Positions 26,066 to 37,474 of a stretch of 64,000 nucleotides of DNA are shown here, piece after piece; position 1 is the stretch's first letter; each line of letters opens with the position of its first letter. Origin of the DNA: Galerina marginata (taxonomy: Eukaryota > Basidiomycota > Agaricomycetes > Agaricales > Galerinaceae). The notes under the pieces are model-generated. The model did not search any database. It was not told where the DNA came from and saw only the letters and a program-made list of their open reading frames with translations. The stretch covers positions 20,072-84,071 of the forward strand of contig JAECYW010000041.1 of assembly GCA_023014335.1 (NCBI GenBank). Direction: 5' to 3'. A program made the position numbers and the translations under genes.

Positions 26066-26239
26066 CTGCGGCTGTAGTTATTTACTCAGTGCATCCTCGG
26101 CATCAGTGGCACTTGGTGGGCAGGGCTGAAGGCTGAATTGCGTTGAAAATATGGTACGTTACATTATGCATATATAATTCTGTACACGCTTAACTCTACC
26201 ATGGTCACAGGCGGAATCCCTGACAAGTATGGCAAGATT

Positions 26240-28510
26240 TTAAGGAAGGCAAGATGCACAGTGCGTCTCCTCAGTGCGGTTATCCTGAACCTGCGTTTGC
26301 GAACGCGTCGTTGGCCGCCCAGTATCCAAGATTTTTGCTCTTTTCCTCTTGGCCAGTTCTCGTGATTCCTCCTCCTCGTTCTGTTCTCCGATTGAGGGCA
26401 TGTTGTGTTCAAACTGGCGCTTTTTGCCACCCGTAAGTCCTCTTCCATAACCGTCCTTGTCGTTCTCCCATGACCAATCCTCTTTATCAGGAAGAGTTTT
26501 GCACGTCTCCTCGAGGATGTCGATGATATCTTGATGGCGTACTTCGGAGCCAGGGTTTAGAAAGAGTCTGTCGCGTAGCTTCATGACGCAGTTCTTAAGG
26601 TCCTCAAAGTATGGCGCGAACAAGTCCAAAGTAGTTCTTCGGAAAATAAACGCAGGAGCCGCCATTTGCACAAGCTTGGCAAGGCCAATTTTCTCGAAGT
26701 TCAGATTTTGGCCATATATCCAGAACCCCGCTATCTCTTTCCTTAGGTTGATGTTCTGTCTTTCGGCGTTGTATGGGCCGGCATAATTCCAGCATATCCA
26801 AAGAAGGACATAGAAAAATGATTCCAGATCGTGCCGCGGAAGGTGTTTCTCTCCCATTAACGTCTCTACCGCCATGAAGGGCAATGTCCCCTTTGAACAG
26901 CGCGTGAGTGATAAGCAAGGATCTGGAAGGAACATATCTAACACTCACTGTTCCGTGACCAGTTGCAATCTCCCTATCCTCCATGAATATCGCATGGTCA
27001 AAGTCAATAATCAGACCTTTACCCAGTGCAGTCTCGACGTTCTCAGGAAGCGTCCCACCGTCGCTGAGGTTGTCGTTGCAGTCATCCACGCCTTTTGATG
27101 GGGCAGGCCGATATATCATGATATTGTAGAGGCTGATGTCTCGATGGAGGATTTGATTTTCAACCAGACGACCATGAGCTGCATACGATTAATCATTATG
27201 TGCTCAACGAGAACAGAGTAAGGGAACATACCTTTGATGGCATCGATTAACACTGATATCAACTCTTTCTTGGTTGAAAAGTGGGTCATCCCAACGGCGA
27301 AAGGCGTCATGACAATCCTACGATGCATGCAAACTTCTAACTCTCTGAGCCATTCAGCCTTATAGTAACTCTCCCTGTCAATTATGGCACGGACACGGGC
27401 GGTCGTATCATTCTCTCCATCCACCTGAACAATCTCTTCCGCGACAATCTGTGCCACGCCCTCAATACCTTTAGCCCGCTTCAGAATTTCGGCTTCGGTA
27501 TGGTCAAGAGAAACGTCCGTCCAAAAGTCTTTTATAACATATTCAACTCCATCGCGGCGAACGCGCCAACACACCGTTCCCTTCCCGCGTATCGAATCGG
27601 CTAAGAAGATCACCTCCATAATTTCGTATTCCTTATTGTCAACCGTAATAATTCGGTGGCCACAAGGTCCAGGGATAATGGTGGGATCATATCCAAGGAA
27701 CGAAAGGTCGGCAAACATCAAACCAGCCATCAGCCGAACGAATGTATCTGGCTCGGCGTGCATGTTGATTGGCAAGGACCCGACTACGCCTGCTCGGTCA
27801 AAGACATAGACCCGCACGTCGTAACGGCAGAAGGAAATGCCAATGTGGAAACGTCGACCGGCTTGGGATGAAAACACGATATACGCGCCGTCGACGAGCT
27901 GAGTGAAAGCCGCGACGACGTCGGGACTTCTGAAGCCGGACTTGAGCTCCAGATGGATCATTGTTCTGATCCAGTTAGCAATGGCGTCCTTTTCGGTGAG
28001 GATGAGGTCGGGCTGTCGTTTTATGTCCAGCCCTCCTGGTAAAGGAGTATTGGATTGTCCCCTGCGCCACATATGTGGAGGGTGTTGTGGAGCACCGTTC
28101 TTCGACACACATATGTTGGCCAAGTTCTGGGCAAAATCGTTCAGGAAACTGGCCAGTGCCCCCTCTTCTTCGCCGGTCGATGAGTACATTGACAGATCCG
28201 GGCAGCCTTCCCATCTTTTCTCCTTAGCGTTGTAGAGAGTTCTCAGCGCTGCGTCTGATATGTCGGAGGAAGGGACGGGAAGAGATTCATCTGGAAAAAG
28301 ATGTTCCACGAGTCCAGGGACATCGAGCAGTTCGCTCATCTCCAACTCTTCTTTCAGTGCTGGATCCATTACGACGCGTGTCCACCGCTTTTTGGGCGTG
28401 ATGTTGCTGGCAAGTTTCTTTAAGTTCGCGATGGGTGCGGAGACTACTTTCAATGAAGGCTGAGTGGCACCCGACTTGCAAGTCGGTGTGATAGGCTCGC
28501 TATGGGGCAT
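26240..28510 (-). CDS. FunK1 protein kinase, copy B
   Basis: Exons 28510-27232, 27178-26949 and 26890-26240 give 719 residues. The motifs match copy A: EYVIKDFW, LHRDISLYNIMIYR, IIDFDHAIFM (DFD at the DFG site), GTLPFMAVE and RHDLESFFYVLLW. The tail is acidic and basic (RELAKRKRAK). The DNA aligned with copy A's start reads GACTGTT instead of ATGGC, and an in-frame TAA lies upstream near 28605. The first usable ATG is therefore 28510, about 35 residues inside copy A's N-terminus. The lost residues precede the kinase core. Introns sit at the same positions as in A and C. Confidence 0.92.
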
Positions 28511-28686
28511 CCTGTCCGTGAATCCTGGTTTTTGAGCTGACGACTCTCTGACAGTGGTTTGATAGCGGGAAGAATGATGTTGATAGGAGCGGACGGGTAC
28601 GGATTAACAGTCGTCGAGTCGAATATGCTAATGAAATCCAGAGGTAAGTCAACTTGCCGTCAAGTTAAGTATATATAATTCTACTT

Positions 28687-28706
28687 GGGCCACAGTGGCA
28701 CAATTC
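28687..28706 (-). promoter_or_regulatory. conserved upstream box of FunK1 copy B
   Basis: The same GGGCCACAGTGGCACAATTC as upstream of A and C, beside GTATATATAATTC. It lies about 80 bp upstream of the ancestral start position and 177 bp upstream of the ATG used now. Confidence 0.5.
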
Positions 28707-29009
28707 TCATGCGATACGGTAACCGGTCGTACTGAGAAAGTCAGCGCCAGACACAAGTCACGTTACCGCGTCGAACAGGCCTCAAGGACGAAGGTCTGGG
28801 TGACCAGTTGGTCAAGGTGCTTACAGTGTGGTGTCGCGAGGCTGGTAGCGGACACCGAGAGGCCGTCATTGACGACCTTGGGCTAACATAAGACTTAACA
28901 GAAGCATATCCAGTTGCAGTTGCGTTAAAAAATTACTTTACAACTTGGAACCTGTCTCTAGACTACAAAATAATGGGGAAATGGTCGTTGCACACGCTCG
29001 CTGCGGAGT

Positions 29010-31305
29010 TCACGAACCTGCGCTCCGCTCCGAGACTGAGGTCCTGATTCGCTTGCTTATTGACCCCTCCGGCGGTGCCTGTTCTTCCTGCTCGTCTGCG
29101 CTTTCTTCCTGGAAAGTGTTCAACTTTCTCTTCTTTGTACCCCCAGGTCCATGGTCGCCATAACCCTTCTCCTCATCCTCCGATGACCAGTCCTCTTTAG
29201 TCTTTGCACCCCCAAGCACTCTCCCAGGGCCATAACCCTCCTCCCAGGACCAGTTTTCTTGATCGGGAAGACTTTGGCGCGTCTCCTCAAGAATATCAAT
29301 GATTTCTTGGTGGCTTACGTCGGCGTCGTAATTCGCAAAGATCTTTTCGCGCAGTTTTATTACGCAACCTTTGATGTCTTCGAAGTATGGCGCGAAAACA
29401 TCTAACGTCAGCCACTTGAAACATTCCGCATTATTCGACATCTGCACAACCTTCCTGGATGCCATAAACTGGAAGTCCTCTCCAGCTAGCCAGTTCTTTG
29501 CTTCTGTTTTCATTATGTCGAAGTTCTGCCTTTCGACGTTGTGAGGGCCTGCGTAGTGCCAGCAGATCCACAGAAGGACGTAGAAGAACGATTCTAGGTC
29601 ATGTCGAGGCTCGTGTTTCTTTCCTGATAGAACACCTACCGAAATGTATGGTAGTGTCCCCTACCAGAGCATACCGTGAGTGTTAAGACGTTAATCGTAC
29701 AAATCAGTACTTACCGTTCTGAGATCAGTAGCGACCTCCCTCTCCTTATCGGTCATAAGCACCGCGCAGTCAAGGTCAATAATAAGGCCTTTACCCGGCG
29801 TCGGTTCGCCTTGCAATTCGTATTTTTGGATACCATCGACTGGTCGGCCTTCACAACATTTCGCAAATACTGACTGTACGTCCTTTGATGGCGTTGGCCG
29901 ATAAATCATGACGTTGTAAAGGCTGATATCGCGATGCAAAATATTTCTTTCAACCAGATCACGATGAGCTACAGCGGAGTGGTCAGCATGGCCTGAACAA
30001 GGCACAAACGGTGAACGGCGTACCTCGGATGGCGTCAATAAATACGGATATCAACTCTTTCTTGGTGGAAAAGTGTGGCAAACCTACGGCGAACGGCGTT
30101 GTGACAATCCTACGGTGTACGCGAACTTCTAGCTGTTCAAGCCATTCGGCTCTGTAGTATCTCTCCTTGTTGATCATGGCACGGATGCAGGCAGTTGTAT
30201 CGTCCTCTCCATCCACCCGAACAGTTTCCTCCGCCACGATCTGCGAAACGCCTTGGACACCCAGAGCGCGTTTAAGCATATCGGTCTCGATATGAACTCG
30301 GGACATGTCGGACCAACAGTCCTTAATAACGTACTCGACTCCGTCGCGGCGAACACGCCAGCAAACCGTGCTTTTACCACGTATCGAGTCGCTGATGAAG
30401 ACATTCTCGATGATTTCGTACGTCTGGTTGTCGACCTTGATATACCTGCGGCCGTCCGGTGTGCGAGTAATGGTTGGATCATAACCGATCTTGGAGAGAT
30501 CGGCAAACATCAGTCCAGCCATTAGCCGGACGAATCTATGTGGGTCGGTCTGCATGTTGATAGGCAAGGACCCGACTATGCCTGCTCGGTCAAACACATA
30601 GACCCGCACATCATAACGACAAAAGGAAACGCCGATGTGGAAACGCCGACCGGCTTGGGATGAAAAAACCATTTCTGCACCGTTAACGAGCTGGTTGAAA
30701 GTTGCGGAGATGGCTGCACTCCCGAAGCTGGGCTTGAGCTCTAGTTGGATTATCGTGGTGTTCCAGGTAGCGATGGCGTCCATGTCGGTGAGGATGACGG
30801 CAGGCCTTTGTTTTGTATCCAGCCATCCTGGCAGAGGAGTCATGGAATACTCGCTGCGCCACTTACGTGGGGGGTGCTGTGGAGGACCCTTCTTCGACAC
30901 GCAAATATTGGCCAATTTTCGGGCAAAGCTGTTCAGGAAGCTAGCCAATGCCGCCTCTTGTTCACCGGTCGATGAGCACATCGACAGATCCGGGCAGCCG
31001 GTCCATCGTTTCTCCTTGACGTTGTAGAGAGCTCTCACAGCGGCATCTGATAGGTCGGAGGAGTGGATAGGAAGAGATTCATCTGGAAAAAGGTATTCGA
31101 CGAGTCTGGGGACATCGACCAGCTCGCTTTCCCACAGTTCTTCTTTCAGTGCTGGATCCAGTATATCGTGTGTCGAGCGCTTTTCCGGCTTGATCTTTGT
31201 GGCAAGTTTCTCTGCAGTGGCACCCCGCTTCCGAATCGGTGTGATAGGCTCGCTATAATGCTCTCTGCCTGGGAGCCTTGATCGCTTTAGGGCTGAGGAT
31301 TCCAT
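29010..31305 (-). CDS. FunK1 protein kinase, copy C
   Basis: Exons 31305-30024, 29968-29715 and 29660-29010 give 728 residues. Motifs: EYVIKDCW, LHRDISLYNVMIYR, IIDLDCAVLM (DLD), GTLPYISVGVL and RHDLESFFYVLLW. The catalytic Asp and the ATP-site Lys are kept, so activity is plausible. The C-terminal tail has an extra duplicated stretch (NWSWEE..., DWSSEDEE...). The region around copy A's ATG is deleted here (GACCTCAGCC), so the ATG at 31305 is the likely start. This copy is the most diverged of the three and is closest to pseudogene D. Confidence 0.92.
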
Positions 31306-31926
31306 GTCGTTGGTTTGATAGCCCAAAGTAAGTTGTGGTTTGGTGGAGGCAATGTGCGTAGCAGTGGACGGCTGAGGTCAGAATATGCAAACGAAATCGA
31401 GAGTTGAGAGTTGAGTCAACTTGCGGCATGCCGTCCAATTATACATTTCTGACTGGGCCACAGTGGCACAATTCTCCTGTGATAGGACTGTACTGAAAAG
31501 GAAAGTGAACTGTGGGTGGCCAGTGAAGCGTCCTTAAAGTCGTGTTTGATGGCCCAGGACACAAGTCACGTTACCGCGTCGAACAGCGGGTTCAAACTTC
31601 ACGAGCCATACCCAACATCCAGACCAGCGGCCGTCTGTGTCTATCAGATATAATCAGCTCTCCAGGATGGTTCGGCGCTTGGTGTTCTGATTTTCTTCGG
31701 CTGCATCACCGTCGCAACTAGGATGAGGATGCTGTTCATGTTTCGGTCGGGACCTTAAGCAATGACCCTATGTCACTTGGATGGTCAGATCTTCAGGAGT
31801 ATACATCGGTCTTCCAAACGCAAGGAACACGCTGAAAGCTCCGCAATAAGTTTCGATATCCAATGATATTATATGCCGTAAGCGAATCCACGACATCTAG
31901 TGCGAAACAAAGAGGAAAAGCCTAGC
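31306..31926. other. upstream region of FunK1 copy C
   Basis: Contains the shared box GGGCCACAGTGGCACAATTC (31455-31474) and the shared AGTCACGTTACCGCGTCGAA block near 31570. No gene is seen; the 3' end of the citrate-carrier gene follows. Confidence 0.5.
31455..31474 (-). promoter_or_regulatory. conserved upstream box of FunK1 copy C
   Basis: Third occurrence of GGGCCACAGTGGCACAATTC, identical over 20 bp to those upstream of copies A and B, although the surrounding DNA differs more. Confidence 0.5.
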
Positions 31927-33257
31927 TTATGGCTCCTTCCCTCCAATAATCTTGATGATCTGCTCATACACAGTAAAAACGATACCCCCGCTCAGCTGCA
32001 ACGCGTCATGAGTCTCCGTAGAATATTGTTTTTAGGAAGGACGTACCACCAGTCGTGTCAGTCTAGGCGTCGTTCCTGTCCAGAACCGCAGGATGCCCTC
32101 CTCGGTGAAGATCCGGTATGCGCAGTGGAACGAGTTGCGGTATTGAGCTCGTGCTTCTAGCGATTGCATTCGTGTCTTGATCACGCTGAGAGAGGGAGGC
32201 AACATGAATAACATAAACCATCCATGTTGAGCAATAAAGATAAAAATAAAAATTGACGCACTCGAGAGGCATGGTAGTGTAGACGGTCACCAATCCCGCG
32301 ATTCCTCCGATACCAAAAGTGATAGCACTGGGCAGAGGTTGGCCAGGCCGCGCAGCGCCTTGCACGAACTGCTTGAGTGTGGAGTACGTCGTGAACCGAA
32401 CAGCAGAATTGGCTCCTTGGCGCATCATCTAGGTGGTAAGGTCAGCAACATTCATGCTGTCACAGTTGTGTCGTACGACTTACGACGGGGAAGAGCCCTC
32501 GATATATCCCGGATAGACCTTCTTGACGGACGATGGCCACTGTTCCGTGGATGAGTCCTTTGTATTGTGGATTTGGACGCTTGGAGTCTTCGATGAGTTT
32601 CGTTCTGGACAGCCAAAATAAGAGCGTGATCTTTTTTAGGACTCAAGGCGGTCCACGTACTTGATCGTTTCTGACGGCGTAACAGCGAAGATAGCTTCCA
32701 TCATGCCCGCTCCGAGACCAGCTACCAAACTTCTCGGTGCACTGACTTTGCCCTTCAAGATTGAGGTTAGAGAGAGGAATAACAGAAAAAAAAGTCAACG
32801 CACCTCTGAATCCGCCAACATCTGCTTGAAATGATCATAACTGACGAACCGCACGCCAGCTTTCACCGAATTGCCCACCACCAGCGCCGTGCATCCCGAG
32901 TAGAGTCCAACAATGCCTTTTGTTCGAATAGTATCCCTGAGGATCTTGATAGGGCCTTCTCGCTGTTGTTTCGTGAGTCGTCGAACACAAAACGAACATC
33001 AAGGAGGTCTGGCGAACCTTTCCCCCGAACTGCGAGCTCGTCTTCACGAATTCAGTCGGATAGGTCACGAATCTGCCATTCTGCAATCCTTAAGTTGAAC
33101 AGAAACCTTGGTTTCGGTGGGCAGCTTACGCTTCGATAGCTCCAGCTGTGGCCCCAGCAAACCTATGGGGATCAGGTTTTAGTGGGAGGAGAAGAGAAAA
33201 GGAGTATAAAGACGCTTACAAGGAGTGCAGTGGCTTTTCTTTCTTCGAGGCGACCAT
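31927..33257 (-). CDS. CTP1: mitochondrial tricarboxylate (citrate) carrier
   Basis: Starts at ATG 33257 (MVASKKEKPLHS) and ends at TAA 31927-31929, with about six introns. All three carrier signatures P-x-[DE]-x-x-[KR] are visible after splicing: PTEFVKT, PSETIKTK and PLDVIKTRMQ. The flanks match the citrate carrier: FAGATAGAIEA, NSVKAGVRF, GLGAGMMEAI, NPQYKGLIHG, GANSAVRFTTY, QSLEARAQYRNS and the C-terminal VLSGGIVFTVYEQIIK. The role is exchange of citrate for malate or isocitrate across the inner mitochondrial membrane, supplying cytosolic acetyl-CoA for lipid synthesis. Symbol given by homology to yeast Ctp1. Confidence 0.92.
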
Positions 33258-33978
33258 TGAGAAACGAAATGGCTACCACCAAGATTAGACAGTGGAGTAA
33301 AAGTTTACAGCAGCGTGCCTTGCTTGTGCCGCTGATCATTTCATTCGGAGATAATCGGCCTTCAAATTTATTTGGCTTTTTCTGCCTCCATCAATCCTCT
33401 TTCAGCTCCACCACCATTTACTTTGGGTTTTCTACCTACGGCAAATTGTTTAATCTGGGGACTTACATAAATTCCACTTCCACTTCCACCTGCTTGCTTC
33501 CTTAGAAAACCTAAGTATAATCTCGTGGTCTTTCTCGTTTCGTTGGAGACGCATCGACATCCTGGAGCAAAGATCGTCACTCCCTCTCACAATAGGTTAA
33601 TATCAGGTCTTCCAACACGCCGAGCCCCGGTCGAGGCCTTGCCCATTTCCCAGAACCGCGTCCATCTGCGTCCTTCCGTAATCGGCATCAGTGCAGCAAT
33701 GATCCTGGACCTCTCGAGCAATGCCGTTCATCTACAGTTTCGCCTTGTCGCTCTTGTTCAGGTTTTCTTGCATGATGACGCCCGCGTCATGAATGACGAC
33801 CTTTCGATAGCCGCTGTGAATCTATACCTCGTTGACTTTACACCATTTTTGAGGGCTGAATCGAGGTATTTCGAACTACTCCTTCCGGGTCTCGACGATC
33901 TCCACTCAGGTCTTTTTCATCATCTATATAAAACGATTATATGGAAAGCCTTGAGCCTGGACCCTATTAAATGCCACC
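33258..33978. other. intergenic between the carrier and the BTB gene
   Basis: A 177-codon plus-strand frame (33525-34058) overlaps the BTB gene's first exon in another frame and shows no domain; I regard it as chance. The divergent promoters of both genes probably lie here. Confidence 0.4.
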
Positions 33979-35282
33979 ATGGATTGTGGACGGGACAGCG
34001 CAATACAAGACTACAACGACGTGGTCTCGTCCTGCTACCCGACCCCGCCACATTCTAAGTTTCACCCGATGCCATACGTCGCCGATGGTTCGTCAAGCAT
34101 AGTCCATCCGTACCCTTATTCTCCGATTACCACGGATTTACACGCATCGACATACAGTCAGGGTGTCCCTGGCCATCCAGTCTGTGCCAAAGACCTCGAG
34201 CCTTCTGTTCGTCTCTGAAATATTCTATTTACGTCTCGCTCACACGTTTTTACACTATAGAATATATGTTCACCCATCAGTTTGACAACAACGCCTAAGA
34301 GGCCCTTTGAAGATCAGCCAGCCCCTCCGCACGACCCACTTGACGATGTTATTTCGATATCTACCGCCTTTCACCCAGGCACTCACCCATTTCCGAACAC
34401 GATATTTTCGTCTTCTGACAATGTGTTCTTCTACATATCTTCCGATATTGCTCTTCTTTCCTCTCCAAGCGCATTTCAGCCCTACCTATCTGCACCACTC
34501 TCTGACCCCCAATACAGAAATACGGTTATCGCAGTCGACGCACCATCCGACGAGCTCAACGTCATCATGCATGCCTTGCACAAAACCTCGCCTGCTTCTC
34601 ATTTACCCGATTTTGACACCATTGCCCGTTCCATAGACCGAATGCCGCGCTACGGGCTGTCTCCTCAAAGCCTCATAAAGCCATCAACGCCGCTATACGA
34701 CCTTCTACTCTCCCATGCCCCCCTACACCCCTTGGAAGTGTACGCTCTCGGCGCGCACCATCAGATCCACGCGCTCGCCTCAACCGTGTCTTCGCACCTT
34801 TTATCCCACAACCTATCCACTGTCTCCGATGAAATGGCAGAGCGCATCGGGCCAATATTTTTAAATAGGCTATTTTTACTCCACGTCGGCCGATTTACCG
34901 CGCTGAAAACAATCCTCCTAAACGCGCCTCGTCCTCATCCACCAACGGGAGACTGCGGCTTTGATGACCAAAAGAAGCTGACGCGTGCGTGGGCGTTGGT
35001 TGTTGCGCATTTAGTTTGGGACGCAAAGCCTGGTAAGCGCTGATCTTCCTCCTTGGCTGGACGCTGATCATCGCTCTGGGTTTAGATTTGTCGACTCTTA
35101 CTCTGGGAAAAGCCTTGAACCCGCTGCTGGACCATCTGACTTGTGCGTCATGCAAAAAATCGTTGAAGGGCAGGATTAAGGATGTAATGGTGCAGTGGAC
35201 ATCCGTTCAGGTGCGTTTTATGTTTAGGAAGTTCCACTTTGGCGCTTATGGAGGTCTTCTATTCGTTTAGCGGACCATCTGA
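33979..35282 (+). CDS. BTB/POZ-like domain protein
   Basis: The start ATG at 33979 has an ideal context (GCCACCATGG). Exon 1 is Pro/Ser-rich. The second exon (about 34279-35037) carries the BTB-like core: a strand pattern around SSSDNVFFYISSDIALL, then TVIAVDAPSDELNVIMHALH, MPRYGLSPQSLI and HPLEVYALGAHHQ. A 53-nt intron leads to the exon with LDHLTCASCKKSLKGRIKDV, and a last intron leads to a tiny exon ending in RTI and TGA 35280-35282. This architecture is frequent in agaricomycete genomes; a protein-interaction or ubiquitin-adaptor role is inferred from the fold. The exon 1 to exon 2 junction (34160-34280) is unresolved. Confidence 0.8.
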
Positions 35283-35842
35283 TTCAGTGGAGACCATCGC
35301 TCCATCCAGTGAAGTTTATTTTTTAAGGTAAGACTTATATTTATATATACGACTTTAGTTCAATTGTACACCGCACAACGGACAAACTGTGGAGGTTACG
35401 GTGCTTACTTCGTAGACTGGAGTATTTGGAACAATATCGGCCACTTTTATAAAGGGCCTTAGGGTTTGATATTATGTACGATCTGTTAAACAGGATTCAA
35501 GTTATCTTGTGGATTGGCGACTATACCCCACAACGGACTAAATTGTGGAGGTACGGCGCTTAATTTTGTAGATTAGGCGTATTTCTGGTTTTTTTCCTTT
35601 TGGGTTTTATGGTTTTATAAATACGATCTGTTGAACCGGACTTAAATTTGTTTTTTGAGGATTGGCTCCAAGCCCTAGACCTACACACGGCTATTACCTC
35701 CAACTTTCGGCCTTAAAGAAGCAACAATTCAGATGGTAGCTCACAGTCCCAACTCATTTTTATGGAAATGGTAAGTAGTATTGGGTGTCAATGAGTTTGC
35801 ATCGAGTGGTGCGGCTTCCCAATTGTCTCAAAAATTCCGTCT
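35283..35842. other. intergenic, convergent 3' ends
   Basis: Contains a weak local repeat: AATTGTACACCGCACAACGGAC (35362) resembles CTATACCCCACAACGGACTAAATTG (35521), each followed by GTGGAGGT.ACGG and by a GATCTGTT stretch. No gene is seen. Confidence 0.4.
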
Positions 35843-37474
35843 TCAATCGTTCAAATGAAGAACTTCGATAGCAAGGCCTCTTTTCAAAGAGATCAAATCC
35901 TCCTTTTTCAGCGTATTGTTCAGGCTGTTAATCCACACAGTTCCGTCTTCGATTGCAACCTATGATACAAGGTTGTCAAGAAATATCATCAAAATCAACC
36001 GTCAGTTCCAAGGTTTAGGAAGGGGTATATGCTCACAAAAGGATAGTCGATGGAATACATGATCCGGTCCAGTCCAATCTCACCGATATGAAATTTGAGG
36101 AGGTTTGTCGCGAAGTTGCCAGCAGTAGTCTCGAATATGTTTGTTTTAAAGTACGAAGTGAGGTTCTTCTTCATTGGCATACCCAACGAGGCTTGAAATA
36201 TAAGTCCTATGTAAAAGTAGTAAGTACGGTCATTTAAATAGGAACCACCGACTGCGAACGACAGGCATAACATACGCGCTTCGATTCTGACTAGGTCCGA
36301 AGGTATTCGTTCGCCTAAATGACCAACGATTATCTTCGCTTTCGGAAAGCGGCTAGCACAGAAAATTATTAACGAAAACGGTAGCCAGAAATACCAACAA
36401 GAATGTTCTCACTCGAATACGCCATTTGTGCACATCCTTTGGACATGGACGTCAGTCACGACGGCTACATAAATAAATTCTACTCACCCAAGGATGTGGG
36501 TGGACAACCCCGCGGCGTACTCCTGAGGAGCACCTTGTGTAAACGGCGCGTGTGCGTATATCAAGTCGATTATGGCTGGTATGTCGTTCCGTGGATGAAA
36601 ATAAACTGGCACGTCTAAATCCGACACCGTCTGCCAGAAGACGTCGTATTCTGGTTGGTCGTAGAAAAGAAGTGTTTCTAGTATGTCAGATGGTTGGTCA
36701 TCTTGATTCTCTATATAAATCGTGAGCGGAACTTACGCCCGTCCGGTCCAGATTGTTGGTAGTCATTTACCAGAGCGCCTTTAAACAGAGTGTAAGCATG
36801 GGGTTTTTACTTTCGCTATTTCGAAACACCCGCCTAGAAATCCGAGCTCCTTCACGGTACGCCTAAGTTCTAAAGCCGCAGCCGTGGCATTGTGCATAGC
36901 GAGAGAAGCAAATCCCCCAAAACGGTCCGTTTGATTCGCAATATCGGCTGCTAATTGGTTGTTGACCTTTATGGCCATATTTGCCGCATCCACAGGATCC
37001 GAAATTCCTTGAATACACGGCTGAGCGCAGGATAATACCATCTATTGTGTTCAAAAATAATTTCAGCAAAAGACTGAGATGATAGGTATATCCCGATTTT
37101 ACTTACGAAATCGATGTTGCTCTCGTCCATTGATTTGAGGCGTTGGTTGTGAATGTCAAGCACGTTGGCTTTGAACTCAGCATTCGTCTCCCCTGAGCCA
37201 ATCAAATATGAGTACTTCAAGTTATAAGCGATGTACCCGTTCTAAGTGTCAAGCTTACCATTGGCTGCTATGATATTTCTTGCAAAGAGACTGGAGTCAG
37301 TCGTACGGCGTGATCATCGTCCCAAATGTCATACCCAATGGAGGGGAGAAGGTCCGGGATAGTCCATGCTTCCTCCAGCACGATGGTCCCGGTGCCACTG
37401 TCGCGCCATTTTCTTCCATAGATGGTTGGGGGAAAGGTCAGCAGCAGCGAAAGAAGGCTGCCGAAGGTGAGCAT
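35843..37474 (-). CDS. secreted amidohydrolase, ACMSD / 2,3-dihydroxybenzoate decarboxylase-like (copy 1)
   Basis: Starts at ATG 37474 with a signal peptide (MLTFGSLLSLLLTFPP) followed by RKWRDSGTGTIVLEEAW. Later exons give MDESNIDF, NQTDRFGGFASLAMHNATA, DVPVYFHPRND, VGHLGERIPSDL, NIFETTAGNFATN and DRIMYSIDYPFV, ending in GLAIEVLHLND and TGA 35843-35845. These match the amidohydrolase-2 family, in which the N-terminal acidic motif, the His of FHPR, the His of GHLGE and the Asp of IDYP line the metal site and catalyse non-oxidative decarboxylation of aromatic or aminomuconate acids. The substrate is unknown. About ten introns, including a 51-nt intron at 36779-36829 that copy 2 lacks. Confidence 0.9.

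Noticed and set aside
33525..34058. 177-codon plus-strand frame
   Set aside because: Overlaps the BTB gene's first exon in another frame; no motif and poor codon pattern.
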